NCBI GenBank assembly: GCA_933228675.1
Contig: OW121741.1
Coordinates: 80,018,040-80,082,039 of the forward strand
From: Stomorhina lunata
Taxonomy: Eukaryota; Arthropoda; Insecta; Diptera; Rhiniidae
Direction of reading: 5' to 3'
Length of the DNA: 64,000 nucleotides
Shown: piece by piece, positions 37,001 through 48,267 of the stretch
Layout: every line of letters begins with the position of its first letter
How positions within the stretch are numbered: the first letter of the stretch is position 1
The notes under the pieces: model-generated
Seen by the model: the letters and a program-made list of their open reading frames with translations, nothing else
Told to the model about the DNA's origin: nothing
Databases searched by the model: none
Position numbers and translations under genes: made by a program

Positions 37001-37690
37001 TTCTATAGAAAAAATTACTTTTTCTATAGAAAAAATTACTTTTTCTATAGAAAAAATTACTTTTTCTATAGAAAAAATTACTTTTTCTATAGAAAAAATT
37101 ACTTTTTCTATAGAAAAAATTACTTTTTCTATAGAAAAAATTACTTTTTCTATAGAAGAAAATACTTTTTCTATAGAAAAAATTACTTTTTCTATAGAAA
37201 AAATTACTTTTTCTATAGAAAAAATTACTTTTTCTATAGAAAAAATTACTTTTTCTATAGAAAAAATTACTTTTTCTATAGAAAAAATTACTTTTTCTAT
37301 AGAAAAAATTACTTTTTCTATAGAAAAAATTACTTTTTCTATAGAAAAAAATACTTTTTCTATAGAAAAAATTACTTTTTCTATAGAAAAAATTACTTTT
37401 TCTATAGAAAAAATTACTTTTTCTATAGAAAAAATTACTTTTTCTATAGAAAAAATTACTTTTTCTATAGAAAAAATTACTTTTTCTATAGAAAAAATTA
37501 CTTTTTCTATAGAAAAAATTACTTTTTCTATAGAAAAAATTACTTTTTCTATAGAAAAAATTACTTTTTCTATAGAAAAAATTACTTTTTCTATAGAAAA
37601 AATTACTGTTTCTATAGAAAAAATTACTTTTTCTATAGAAAAATTTACTTTTTCTATAGAAAAAATTACTTTTTCTATAAAAAAAATAAA
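34017..37690. repeat. Palindrome satellite array 3, 21-bp unit
   Basis: About 174 units of the 16-bp palindrome TTTTTCTATAGAAAAA plus a 5-bp linker. The linker is ATTGA from 34017 to about 35920 and ATTAC from there to 37680. The first block is nearly uniform; the second has scattered point and 1-bp changes. The array abuts a truncated LINE on the left without a visible junction sequence. A decayed tail of isolated half palindromes continues to about 37860. Confidence 0.97.
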
Positions 37691-38790
37691 ATTACTATTA
37701 CTTCTATAGAAAATTTTTTTTTATAGAAAACTTATCTTTTCGACAGAAAAACTTATTCTTTCTATAAAAAAACTTATTGTTTGCATAGAACAAGTTTTTT
37801 TCCATAGAAAAACTGATTTTTTTTATTGAAAAACTGGTTTTTTATATAAAAACTGAATTAAATATTTAGCATTAAAATAATCTCATATAACATCACAACA
37901 TCTTGCAGTGTATCTTACAAACAATTGTTTGATGAAATGTCCATCAATGCTTAAAACCCATAATTGTTACCATAGTAAAGTAATCATTATTTCTTTATTT
38001 CTTCAAGCTTATTCCAACATGTAAAAAATCAATCATATTAGAAAATAATTGAAAGAGCTACATTGTCAAAAAGCTTCTGAGGCGGTCTTCTTTGAAAATT
38101 TAGAAAGCTTGGGTCCTCCTTAACAATTCTCTCATACTGATGCAGTCAGATTTACAGTTTTCGCATTTAAAGATTTTTTGTTTATTTTCCTAATCCCCTA
38201 ATATAAAAAGCAAACCTCGTAAAACATCAAATCTACAGAAATACATAAAAAATGTCCAATGTTCTATTATCTTCATTTGTAAAATTCAATTCGCTTTAAA
38301 TTTAATTATCCTGCAGCTTTTCTCATGTTGACAATTGTATAAACTTTAAATTTTTTCTTCTGTTTCACTCGTTTTTTTCATATTCCCACACACAGGCTCT
38401 CAAAAAGCCTTTTTTTGTTTAAATAGTCGTAAAGCTTGTAAAATTTTATATCCCTATTTCCACAACTCTTAGTACAAACATTTATTTCCGTTTTGTATGA
38501 GAATTTACCTGTGCGAAATTTTATTGTATTTTTTCCTTCTGGTTTGGTCCACACACACAACAAAAAAATAAGTTTGTTTCATACAAACTTCAACAACATT
38601 TGTACAATGTTCATACCACACTCGTAACGACATAACCAAAATACAACATAAACAAGTAATAAAGTTAAATTTCCCTATAAACCTACAGAAAAAAAATAAC
38701 CCACAAAAACGGAAACAGAGAAACAAAATAAAGAAATACGAAAATAAAAAACATAAAAATAACAATAACAAGTTAGGAACAGAGTCCTTA
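37691..38790. other. Decayed satellite tail and non-repetitive sequence
   Basis: 37691-37860 holds degenerate CTATAG/A-tract units. From 37860 the sequence is unique and AT-rich with no long convincing frame. Its right end would be the 3' UTR of the minus-strand candidate exon at 38791. Confidence 0.5.
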
Positions 38791-38843
38791 TTAAATATCC
38801 TTATCGCGTGCGGCAATAACACGTGCTTTTTCGTCAGCAGAGT
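38791..38843 (-). CDS. Candidate host terminal exon, minus strand (weak)
   Basis: Read on the minus strand, a good splice acceptor (TTTGTTCTTATTGTTTCACAG, AG at 38844-38845) is followed by two bases completing a codon. Sixteen codons follow, SADEKARVIAARDKDI, then TAA (38791-38793). The segment is clearly richer in G+C than its surroundings and its peptide is charged and helix-like rather than low-complexity. I do not recognise the protein. No clear polyadenylation signal was identified just downstream. An alternative frame without a stop gives a hydrophobic, low-complexity peptide and is less likely. Could be chance. Confidence 0.35.
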
Positions 38844-38845
38844 CT

Positions 38846-39324
38846 GTGAAACAATAAGAACAAACGTAAATAATGAAAAGGAGAGTTTTAACTATATAAG
38901 GCGCAAACTCCAGTGACGCTCTTTTAACAGAAGTTATGTTTATTAATGTTATCAGAAACATTTATGCTAATAGTCATCAAGAGGCTTCTGAGAAATGGTA
39001 GTTAACATTAACAAATCTCTTTTAACAGAATTATAACAGCTAAAATCTGTAACTGACCTCTCCTATGGCAATTTTAAGTGAGGTACTCTTATACTTAAGA
39101 TATTTGTTATTTATTTTGTTTTTTAAATTTAACATAGGCAACAAAGTCGGATATATCGAATCATATAAACCCAATATCAAAGCTGTATTATATTTTAATA
39201 CTCCGAAATATCTGTTTTTGGACACACCTATTAAAACTAGATAAAATCGGTGCGTTTCATAGTAAAATCTTGCCCAAAATGAAGATTTTGGCACCCTACA
39301 GTCACAAATCGAACTTAATTGAAA
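38846..39324. other. Non-repetitive sequence, possible intron of the minus-strand candidate
   Basis: AT-rich and without recognisable features, apart from the splice-acceptor tract at its left edge (38844-38865). Confidence 0.4.
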
Positions 39325-39771
39325 ACTAGTAAGAGTGTTATATTCGGCTGTGCCGAATCTTATATACCCACCATCAAGTTGTGTTAAATTTCGTATACCT
39401 ACGAGGGTGCAGCAAATTCAAAACGTGGACCAAATTGTAAAAAATTTGCTACGCTAGTTGGAATTGTTGGTAAAATATCTGGAATAACTTCGATAGCAGT
39501 AGCTTTATAGTTCAGCATTCAAAATTGTGTAAGTGATTTCCCTAGTATTTATTTACTTTGAAAAAAAATCGTTATCGTAACCGGGTATGGTTTTACATTA
39601 ATAAGTTGTTAAATACTTTACGTTTAGCTTAATATTTAGTTAGGATAAATAAGTTGATAGTAATACGACAGGTCCACATATTTTGCTAGGAGTTCCTAAT
39701 GCATCTACCATACACATAATCTCACTATGCTGCTTGTACCTCAGAATCTTTTTGATTGTAGATATAAACAA
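39325..39771 (-). mobile_element. Family B element, copy 4 (3' part), host of nested B5
   Basis: The hairpin ATTCGGCTGTGCCGAAT lies at 39341-39357, followed by ATACCCACCATCAAGTTGTG and the usual B sequence. It runs to GATTGTAGATATA at 39771, where another B 3' end begins. It shares the TGCTGCTTGTACCTC variant and the nesting position with the composite copy at 28155-28335. Confidence 0.8.
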
Positions 39772-40130
39772 ACAAGAGTGTTATATTCGGCTGTGCCGAA
39801 TCTTATATACCCAGCATCAAGTTGTGTTAAATTTAGAAACATATCTCATATATCTACAAGGGTGCAGCTAATTCAAAATCTGGACCAAAACTGAAAAAAT
39901 CGCTAAGCTAATTGGTATTGTTGGTAAAACCTTTGGACTTTATAGTTCAACATTTAAAAATATTTTAGTGGTTTCCCCAGTATTTACTTTGATCAAAATT
40001 TGGTCTCATTACCGAGTATAGTTTTACAGTACCTGGTTGACCGAGCCTTGCTCGGGGCCTTATGATAAGCATTTTGTGGCAAATTTTAAAGTTTTTATAT
40101 ATTTTTATTTTATACAGTTACAGTTTAACT

Positions 40131-40680
40131 CATTTTAAATAATTTTGAAAATTGGTCATGCCAACAGAAACCTCCTTCGACTCATGCGCAACAACTTTGC
40201 TAAATATTATAGTCTGATGAAATGCACAGTTTACGATTTAATTCATTTTGAGTAGTTTTCAGTGGCGCCGCCTGAAGTCGTTCATACCACTAAGAAACCT
40301 TCATCTGCTTATGCGTAACAACTTTCTTCATACCAACTAAGAAACCTTCGTCGGCTCATGTGCAACAACATTGCTAAAGATTATAGAATGATTATATGTA
40401 CAGCTTACGATTAGATTGACTTTGAGTAATTTTCAGTAGCGCCACCTGTCGGAAATTATTCACACCAATTAAAAAGCATTCGCCGGCTCATGCGCTACAA
40501 CTTTGCAAAAGATCATAGTATGATCAAATGTACAGTTTACGATTTAATTAATTTTTAGTAATTTTCAGTGGCGCCACCTGTCGGAAATTCGGTTTACCAA
40601 CTTAAAAACCTCCGCCGGCTTATCCGCAACATCTTTGCTAAAGAGCATAACATGATCAAATTCACAGTTTACTATTCTAT
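40131..40680. repeat. 131-bp tandem modules inside element C
   Basis: CAGTTTA-type starts occur at about 40131, 40226, 40401, 40533 and 40664. The last intervals are 132 and 131 bp; the 175-bp interval contains an extra partial duplication (ACCAACTAAGAAACCTTCGT). Confidence 0.7.
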
Positions 40681-41320
40681 AAAGAACATACATACAGACA
40701 AACATTAATTTGTTTTAAAGTTATAACATTACTAATTTTTTCCCCTTTTTATCCCCTAATTTCAAAAAGTTCCATATGCATAATTGGTACTTCTTTGGTA
40801 CAAATTAAATTTGGTACATTTTATTAGAAAGCAGTTAACATAATTTTCCTATTCATATTACTTTTGTAGATGTTAAGTTATCAGTTTATCCCTTTTTTTA
40901 CACATTTTGACCACAAAATCAAAAAAGTACCAAATACGTGTTCAATATTTCTTTCACATCTATTGATTGCAGTACAAAGTTTCTTTCTATATTCCTTAGT
41001 TTAAAATATAAGAGTGGGTTAAAAAGGTACCAAAACAACTATTTTCACCCTTTCTTACCCCTTATCAGACATAGTTTCAAAAAAATACCAAACACCTGTC
41101 CGTTTTTTTTTCATAGCTGTTTAAAACGTAATTTAAATTTTGTTTCTATACCTATTACTTAAGGAGATATAGCGTTTTCGATTTTTTTTCTCCTTTTTAC
41201 CCGTTTTTACCCTCTTAGAGGCAAAGGTTCCAAAAGTTCCTTCTTCTTCGACCTATACATCAAAAATGATACCTACTGTCCAAATTTTATCAAAATCGTT
41301 AAAGCCGTTTTCGAGATAGT

Positions 41321-41324
<4 letters not shown>

Positions 41325-41363
<39 letters not shown>
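41325..41363. repeat. TA dinucleotide microsatellite
   Basis: About 19 uninterrupted TA repeats near the right end of element C. Confidence 0.95.
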
Positions 41364-41367
<4 letters not shown>

Positions 41368-42763
41368 TATTGCTCGTTTAAGGATATAAGATAAGATTAA
41401 TAAGTTGTTAAATACTTTTCGTTAATATGTAGTTAGGCTAAACACGTTAATAGTAATACGGCAGGTCCATATATTTCCTAATGCATTCATCATATATAAA
41501 GTCTGGGCTGAACATTGATTGATGCCTATATAATTTCATAGGTGCAATCTTAATATAATGAATGTACCTCCAAATCATTTTGATTGTAGATATAAAAAGG
41601 GGATGTTATATATATACAAATTATAGCCAAATGTTGACCGATTGTAACAAGATTTTGGACACTGGCTGGTATATATATAGAGCTTATCCTTGCAAAATTT
41701 AGTAACCTTAGCTATCATAGTTTCTAATTTAATAGCTTTTAACTGGCCTTTGCTAAAATTTTCGGTTTCCGTGATTGTTTTTTATATGAAAGCTAAAGTC
41801 AAATATGGACTGATTCCTATAAAATTTGATAAACTGATCAACAATTGCATAAAACTTCCATAATTTTAATTTAATCGTCATAGCTATTACAATTGTATGC
41901 AATTTATCAGCGTTAATGTGTTATATGGGAGGTCTAACTAAATTTGTACCAATGGACGAAACGTTTTCAACACACATCTTTTTCAAGATATCCAAAATAC
42001 TTTTGTAAAATTTTGTCCCTCTAGCTCTTTTCGTTAAGGCGCTATTGTGCTTTTATCTGGCGAACAGACGGACATAAACAACCTTTTCTTTATGTATTTT
42101 TGTGTTTCCATAAGTTTTTTTATATGGGAGCTATGGTCAAATGGTGACCGATTGTGAAAAAATTTAGCACACTGCCTGGCATTGATATAAGACTTCCTTG
42201 TGCTTAATTTAGTCTTACTAGCTCTTATAGTTAAGGAGCTATGACGATTTTATCTGACGGAAAGATGGACTAAACCCCCTTTTCTTTTTGAATTTTTGTA
42301 TTTTCGTAAGTTTTTTATATAAGAGCTATGGTCAAATGATGACCGATTGTGACAAAATTTTTCACACTCGTTGGCATTGACATAAGACCACCTCGTACTA
42401 AATTTAGTGGTTATGTCTGTTATAGTTTTAGATTTATTGGCATTTAAGTGTATTTTAGGTGGAATTTGGCTGTTTCCGTAAGTTTTTTGTATGTGAGCTA
42501 TGACTAAATGTGAACCGATTTTGATGAAATTTTATATGCTGCCTAGGGCAAAACTTCTATATGCCAAATTTTATCATCATAGCTATTATTTGTTTTTTAT
42601 TAGCAAATAAGCGATTAGCGTAGGCGAGGTTATACAGGAGCAATAGTCGAATGTTAACCGATTTTGCCCAATTTCTATACCAAAATTTTCTCATAGATGA
42701 AGAATGGTTTTACTGAGTTTCAGTAAGCTAGCTCCTTTCGGTTAGGCGTTATGGTGATTTCAA

Positions 42764-43253
<490 letters not shown>

Positions 43254-43374
43254 TGGCTCGTCTTAGAATTTCATAAGGATTCGTTTTTGATTTTTGAGCC
43301 AATATTAAGGAAATTACAAACGGAATGACAATCTCAATATACCCCCATTCTTTTTGATGATGGGTATAACAAAT

Positions 43375-43527
43375 AAGAACTTTATATTCGGCCGCGCCGA
43401 ATCTTGTGTTCCCACCATCAAATGTGTTCAATTTTGAAAGATATCTCATATATCTATGAAAAAATTTGCTACGCTAGTTGGTATTGTTGGTAAAATATTT
43501 GGATTAAATTCGGTTGCAGTAGCTTTC
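43375..43527 (-). mobile_element. Family B element, copy 6 (3' fragment)
   Basis: The terminal hairpin ATTCGGCCGCGCCGAAT (43386-43402) has the same stem with a changed loop. It is followed by CCACCATCAAATGTGTTC and B sequence up to GTTGCAGTAGCTTT, where the RTE LINE 3' end begins. It abuts B5 tail to head. Confidence 0.75.
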
Positions 43528-45742
43528 TTCTTCTGTTATCCTTGACTCCCAGTGGATCATAGGGCATCAGTCATCCTTTTATATCGAACGCTATTGCGAG
43601 ATGTTAGGTATACATCGTTCCATGACTAGTTTGCTGCTTGTGACTCCGCATCAGTTGACATTCTTTACGTTCTAGCAGGTGAACCAACACTAAGACCGCT
43701 TCCTTGTGGGTTCCAACGAAGCGCTTGTCGAGCAATGTTGGTATTTGGATTTGGAAGTGTGTGGCTTATCCACCGCCATTTCCGTTGACACACCTCTACA
43801 GAAGTAGGGATTTTTTTTGTAGCATTTAGTAGATCTTCATTTCTTATGAGATTTGGCCACCATATATTAAGGATTTGCTCCAAGCATTTGTTTGCGAAGG
43901 TTTGTAGGTGCTTATCGATCGCATGACGTAATAGAAGATGGACTTTCGAGTTATATTCGTTACTTGGTTGTTTTTGATATTGCAGAGATTTCCAAATAGA
44001 TCGGAGAATGCCGAGTGCAGGCTTTACCTTATTTATACGCGATTCAATATCCTAGTCGGCGCCACCTTTTGTAGATACCAAATTACCAAGATAATTAAAG
44101 TTACCTACACATCCAATAACCTCGTTATCCACATTGATATGTGTCGACGGGTTTGCGCCATAGACTCCAGGCATAATCTTTGTCTTGAAAATTTTGATTT
44201 CCAGCCCAGCTGTCCGAGATTCAACAGTAATAGCGCCTGTATTTTCTTGAAGGTGAGCTTTGGCTTAGAAGACATACGTCATCAGAGTATTCCAAGTCCT
44301 CGAGTTGTTTAAAGGGTGTCCATTGAATACCATGCCTACCATTCAGTGCAGTGCGCATTGTATTGTCGATGACAAGGATAAAATAGCCGACAAGATACAT
44401 CCTTGTCATACTCCAGCTGTAACTTCGAACGGATTAGATAATTTACCTATATATGGAACCCTACATTTAAAATCCATTGCCCGAATTAAATTCAGGATTT
44501 TCGTTGATATGTTACGGTTTTCTAAAATTCTCCATAGATAGCCTTCATAAAGTCGATAAACGCTATGTAAATGGGGGTGCGGAATTTATTACATTGGTCC
44601 AGTGCTATTCTTACGGTGTTGATTAGACCAACACAAGATCTATTCTCTCGTAACCCAAACTGATTTTCTCGGAGTGTTTCAGAAACTGCGTCAGACGTTC
44701 TATTTAAAATTACTCGACTTAGTTCTTTGCTCGGTATTGGAGTCCTACTTTTTTGGTATTTAAAGGAGGTTGGTAGAGCTTCTTCTTCCCATATTTTACG
44801 CACAAATGGGTGCTACAGTCTCGCCGATCCTTCAACGTCATATAAAAGCATCCCCGCTGAGATATTGTCATTGCTCGGGGTCTTGTTGTGTTTAAGGATT
44901 TTAATAGCATGGTTGGTTTCATTATGCACTTCAGCCAGTGGTGTAAATCCAATAGGGTTGTTAAGTGTTGACTTGAAGTGCTCTATCCAGCGTATTAGTT
45001 GTTCATCCGCAGTTGGAAGGAGTGTGCCACTACTACTCAAGATAGGACTTTTACTGTAAGTAGGTTTGCCACACAAAACCCTTGATATGTTATACAAGGT
45101 CTTCATATCGCCTTTGCTTGCAGCTGATTCAGCTTGGCTCTCTTGCTCGTCTATCCACATTCTTTTGTCCCTTCTTGCAGACTTCTTTATTTTATTGGAT
45201 AGATCACGATATGTTGCACTGAGGACTCCATCATCTACGTTTTCATTTAGCATTGTATTTTTAAGGGATCTGTGTTGTTCTACCAAGTCCCATGTTGCCT
45301 GTGTTATCCAAATTTTTCTTTTGTGATCTTTAAATCTTAGGGTTTGTTGACCAACTTCATTGTATGTTTGTGTGACACACCTGGAAATTTCATTAATACT
45401 GACACCGTTGTTGTTTATTACATCTGGAAGCCGATTTCTTATGGAAGTAATAAAGGCATTCCGATGACTTTCGGATTCCAGTTTCCCTACATCTATTTTC
45501 CGATCTGCTTTCGCCGTATCAGATCGATTTGATTCTTAGTGATGCCATTCGGCGAAATGCAGGTTATTTTATGCTGTTCTTTTGAGGGAAAATAGTGAAA
45601 CCCACAACAAGATTCTTTTCGCAATATAGCTCGATCAGGTTTTCTCCATTATCGTTTCTTACTCCGACACCGTGTTTACCAATATAACGTTTCAAGCCGG
45701 TATTATTTGAACCTACCTTGGCGTTAAAGTCGCCATGGTAAT
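43528..45742 (-). pseudogene. RTE-type LINE (copy Y): endonuclease C-part, RT and 3' end
   Basis: Minus strand, 5'-truncated. It starts in the endonuclease at GDFNAKVG (45711-45734), NLVVGFTIFP. The linker is DKRMWIDEQESQAESAASKG and LYNISRVLCGKPTYSKSP. The RT N-part is RWIEHFKSTLNNP and ILKHNKTPSNDNISAGML. The RT core is SRVILNR, LRENQFGLRENRSC and PIYIAFIDFMKA. An AGV-stop-QGCILS box follows, then the catalytic box YSDD (44278-44289, usually YADD), then the C-terminus (NIWWPNLIRNEDLLNATKK, CQRKWRWISHTL). Part of the RT between LPTSFK and SRVILNR is deleted. Several stops and frameshifts. The 3' terminus (43528-43570) is GACTCCCAGTGG-containing and almost identical to the terminus at 27044. 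Confidence 0.85.
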
Positions 45743-47336
45743 ATCACAGAGGAGGCTTATCCCTCTATTATTTGCACATACAGTTTTATCTCCTTTTTTG
45801 TGCACTGGACAAAGAACACTGAGATTCTTATCGTCCGGTATGCTTTCTTCTGACTATATGTATTCTAGAAGCCGGGACATACACCTTGTCAGCTCATAAC
45901 CTCCAGCCTTAAAAAGCTCTGCTGGCAAATCATCGGCACCAGCAGCTTTATTATTTTTTAATCGCGCTGTTGGAGTTCTAACCTCATTGAGGTTGGGTGG
46001 TGGACATATAATCCCGTCATCGTTGTTTTGTTCAGGCGTGTCATCTTGATCGCTTTCATTTGCAACCAACAACTTGCAAAAGTGCTCCTTCCACAGTTTC
46101 AATACGCTTTCTGTATCTGTTACCAGATTTCATTGGTCGTTCTTACAGGAAAAGATACAGTTGCCATAACCGTCCGTCTGGTGCTTAATTTTTTTGGTAA
46201 AATTTACGAACTTCATTTTGTGTCTTATACAACTCAATCTCCTCAATCTTTCTTTTCTTGCGTTTTCTCCCCTCTTTTTCTCTCAATATCTTTCTAAAGA
46301 TCCACGAGTAGCTGCTGACTGCAGAGTTGCCCTGTAGGCCGCATTTTCTCAGCATAGGGCGTTGCGGGACTCCTCGTCGTACCAAGAGTTTTAAGCATGA
46401 TTGATTTGATACCCTATTACCGATTTTGCACCAGACTTCATGGAGTTGGCAATATATTGCGTGTAAATATCGTTTGAGCTTAAGCTATTGTCTCTTAGCA
46501 ATTGAGTTGCCCGTTTGGTGTAATCAGTGGCGATTTGCTGAGATTTAAGTTTTTCACGACATACTTCCTTTGCGCTTCTGCCTGTAAGCTCCTCGACACA
46601 TTTAGACGTGTTCTCACCTTGGCTACAACAAGGAAGTGATCGGAGTCCATATTAGCTTCTCGCATGGAACGCACATCCAATACACTTGATGAGTGTCTCC
46701 TATCAACTAAGTATTAATTTAACGTCGTGATTACACTTCCTCATAAAAGGCTTCCTTTATATCATCATCTTTCTAATCTGTTTGAGCGTGAGCACAATTC
46801 AAACTCAGATGGAAATACTTAGCTTTGACGCGTATTATCGCTAGCCTTTCGTTTGCTGCGGTGAACCTGGAGACTGGATTCCGCATTTTTTTGTTAACTA
46901 TAAAGCCTCAACCAAATTCGTGCCTTGGCGACACCGTGGCCATTCCATCTTATTTCCTGGACAGCAGTCACATCACATTTATATTCATCGAGAACATCCA
47001 TCAACTGGATCAGAGCACCTCCTCTGTAGAGGGTTCGGATGTTCCAGGTGCTGATCTTTAAATCATGGTCCTTTTTTATTTTTTGCTTTTTCATAGTTTT
47101 TTTCCAGGAGTGGGTTACTAGCCCGACGTACTTGACCCATGTTTTTATCGTTTTTAAGGGAGAACGCGCAACACTTGTTTGCTCACTACTTTAACGGCTG
47201 TTAACGTAGCTACCCAGATGACACCACGAGGAAGTAAGTGGCCACATTTGAGATGAAGGATAGACTAAGATTAGCCTGGGTTTACCAAGTTAAACCGATC
47301 AGAACCTTTGCTTGGTATTCAATATCCCCTACATCA
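45743..47336 (-). pseudogene. RTE-type LINE (copy X): 5' UTR, endonuclease and start of RT
   Basis: Minus strand. 5' UTR 47336-47095 (contains CCACTCCTGGAAAAAAAC just before the start). The ATG is at 47094. Endonuclease N-part: LKISTWNIRTLYRGG and CDVTAVQEIRWNG. Then FTAANERLAIIRVKAKYFHL and NCAHAQTD (about 46870-46760). The middle, including GDFN, is deleted. The C-part is DVRSMREANMDSDHFLVVAK (46680). The linker follows (EIELYKTQNEVRKFYQK, 46200). RT start: KLWKEHFCKLL, ARLKNNKAAGADDLPAELFK (45950), LSVLCPVHKKGDKT (about 45800), NNRGISLL (about 45760). It ends there, directly against copy Y. Frames are broken repeatedly. The two copies differ in sequence, so they are separate family members. 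Confidence 0.85.
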
Positions 47337-47601
47337 TCACCAAGGAAACCCACTTGAAGATTAAATCTATTCTGATGTTGTTATCAGCTTGTTTTGTTGT
47401 TGTTGTTGTTTTAACAGCTCTAACATTTTCAATTTTATTAATTTGTTTTTTACGGAGTATCTGTTTGAGTCAACAATTCCTTAGGACTAAGTGCAGTTGG
47501 GTTGAAATTGTGGAGGTATCATGAGGACCCTGAACCAGAACGACTCTTGTTTTCTGCGGCAAGTTCTTTTCTTCTTCTGCTATAGGCGCTGGGAGAACTC
47601 T
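47337..47601. other. Sequence between LINE remnants
   Basis: No gene. It contains a short GTT microsatellite (about 47396-47412) and, near 47572, a TTCTTCTTCTGCTATAGG stretch resembling the RTE 3' terminus. Confidence 0.4.
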
Positions 47602-48140
47602 TTATACAATATTCATGCGAAAACCTGAAATCGCGGAGTTGGTGTCGTCTCTATGAATGTTGCTTAATGCTGTCATGTCCGAGGTATGATCTAAAGAATC
47701 AAGTAAATATCTTCGTATGCTATCCTCATACATGCGAGGATCTTTCCTGATAAGCCTCGTGGAAGATTCCAATTGTGTGATTTTAAATTTTGGATGATTT
47801 CTCCGATGACATTCTAAAAGGAAATGCTGAGATAGTATAATATTGTGTTCCTTTACTGGAAGGATCTTTGTTTCCTCAGACGAAGATAATGTGGTGAGAT
47901 AATTTGTAGCCAGGCTGTTGTTGTTTTTAGAGCTGTAAGTGCTTTAAGGATATTGTTTTTACATCGCAAAGATATCGTCGTGCGAGAGTTTATTTGCTTT
48001 ATACGCCAAAAATGTATTTTGAGAAAATCGATTTTTAAGTTCCGAAAACGGCTTGCAGATTTGAAAAATTTAGGGTCGAAAACCATTAACTCAATATGTG
48101 TAAGATGGCAGATAGAGCACATAAACTCCAGCACGACGAT
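47602..48140 (-). pseudogene. C-terminal fragment of a jockey/LOA-type LINE ORF2
   Basis: On the minus strand a frame of about 94 codons ends at TAA 47602-47604. It carries KILPVKEHNIILSQHFLLEC followed by HRRNHPKFKI, the conserved C-terminal region of jockey-superfamily ORF2 proteins, then a species-specific tail (YEDSIRRYLLDSLDHTSDM). Upstream, in another frame, CKNNILKALTALKTT matches the usual NNVLKALAG motif, with most of the intervening region deleted. A fragment only; no catalytic domain. Confidence 0.65.
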
Positions 48141-48267
48141 ATGTTGTTGCTGAGTTGATCGCCCGTGTTCGAAATACCTCGGGTCATTCTAGTCGTAGCG
48201 GGAACGATGCGCTAGTTTTCGTAGCGTACAGTCTATTCATTTCCACTTAATTCTTAATAATTCTCCT
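48141..48267. other. Junction between LINE debris and element B7
   Basis: No feature recognised. It may include a little more LINE sequence on the minus strand. Confidence 0.3.

Larger units (their letters stand above)
40029..41397 (+). mobile_element. Family C element, near-complete copy
   Basis: About 1.37 kb inserted in B5. It starts with a perfect GC hairpin, CCGAGC-CTT-GCTCGG (40041-40055). It contains about four tandem modules of about 131 bp (40131-40680), each with CAGTTTACGATTTAAT and a CAGTGGCGCCACCTGTCGG phrase. It then has the ATACATACAGACAAAC block and GCCGTTTTCGAGATAG, and ends in a TA dinucleotide run. No significant open frame. Internal tandem modules and a hairpin are compatible with a rolling-circle-type non-autonomous element, but I cannot assign the class. 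Confidence 0.6.

Noticed and set aside
38505..38822. Hydrophobic 105-residue open frame overlapping the minus-strand candidate exon
   Set aside because: It is low-complexity, rich in Phe and Leu from T-runs, and begins inside the better supported frame.
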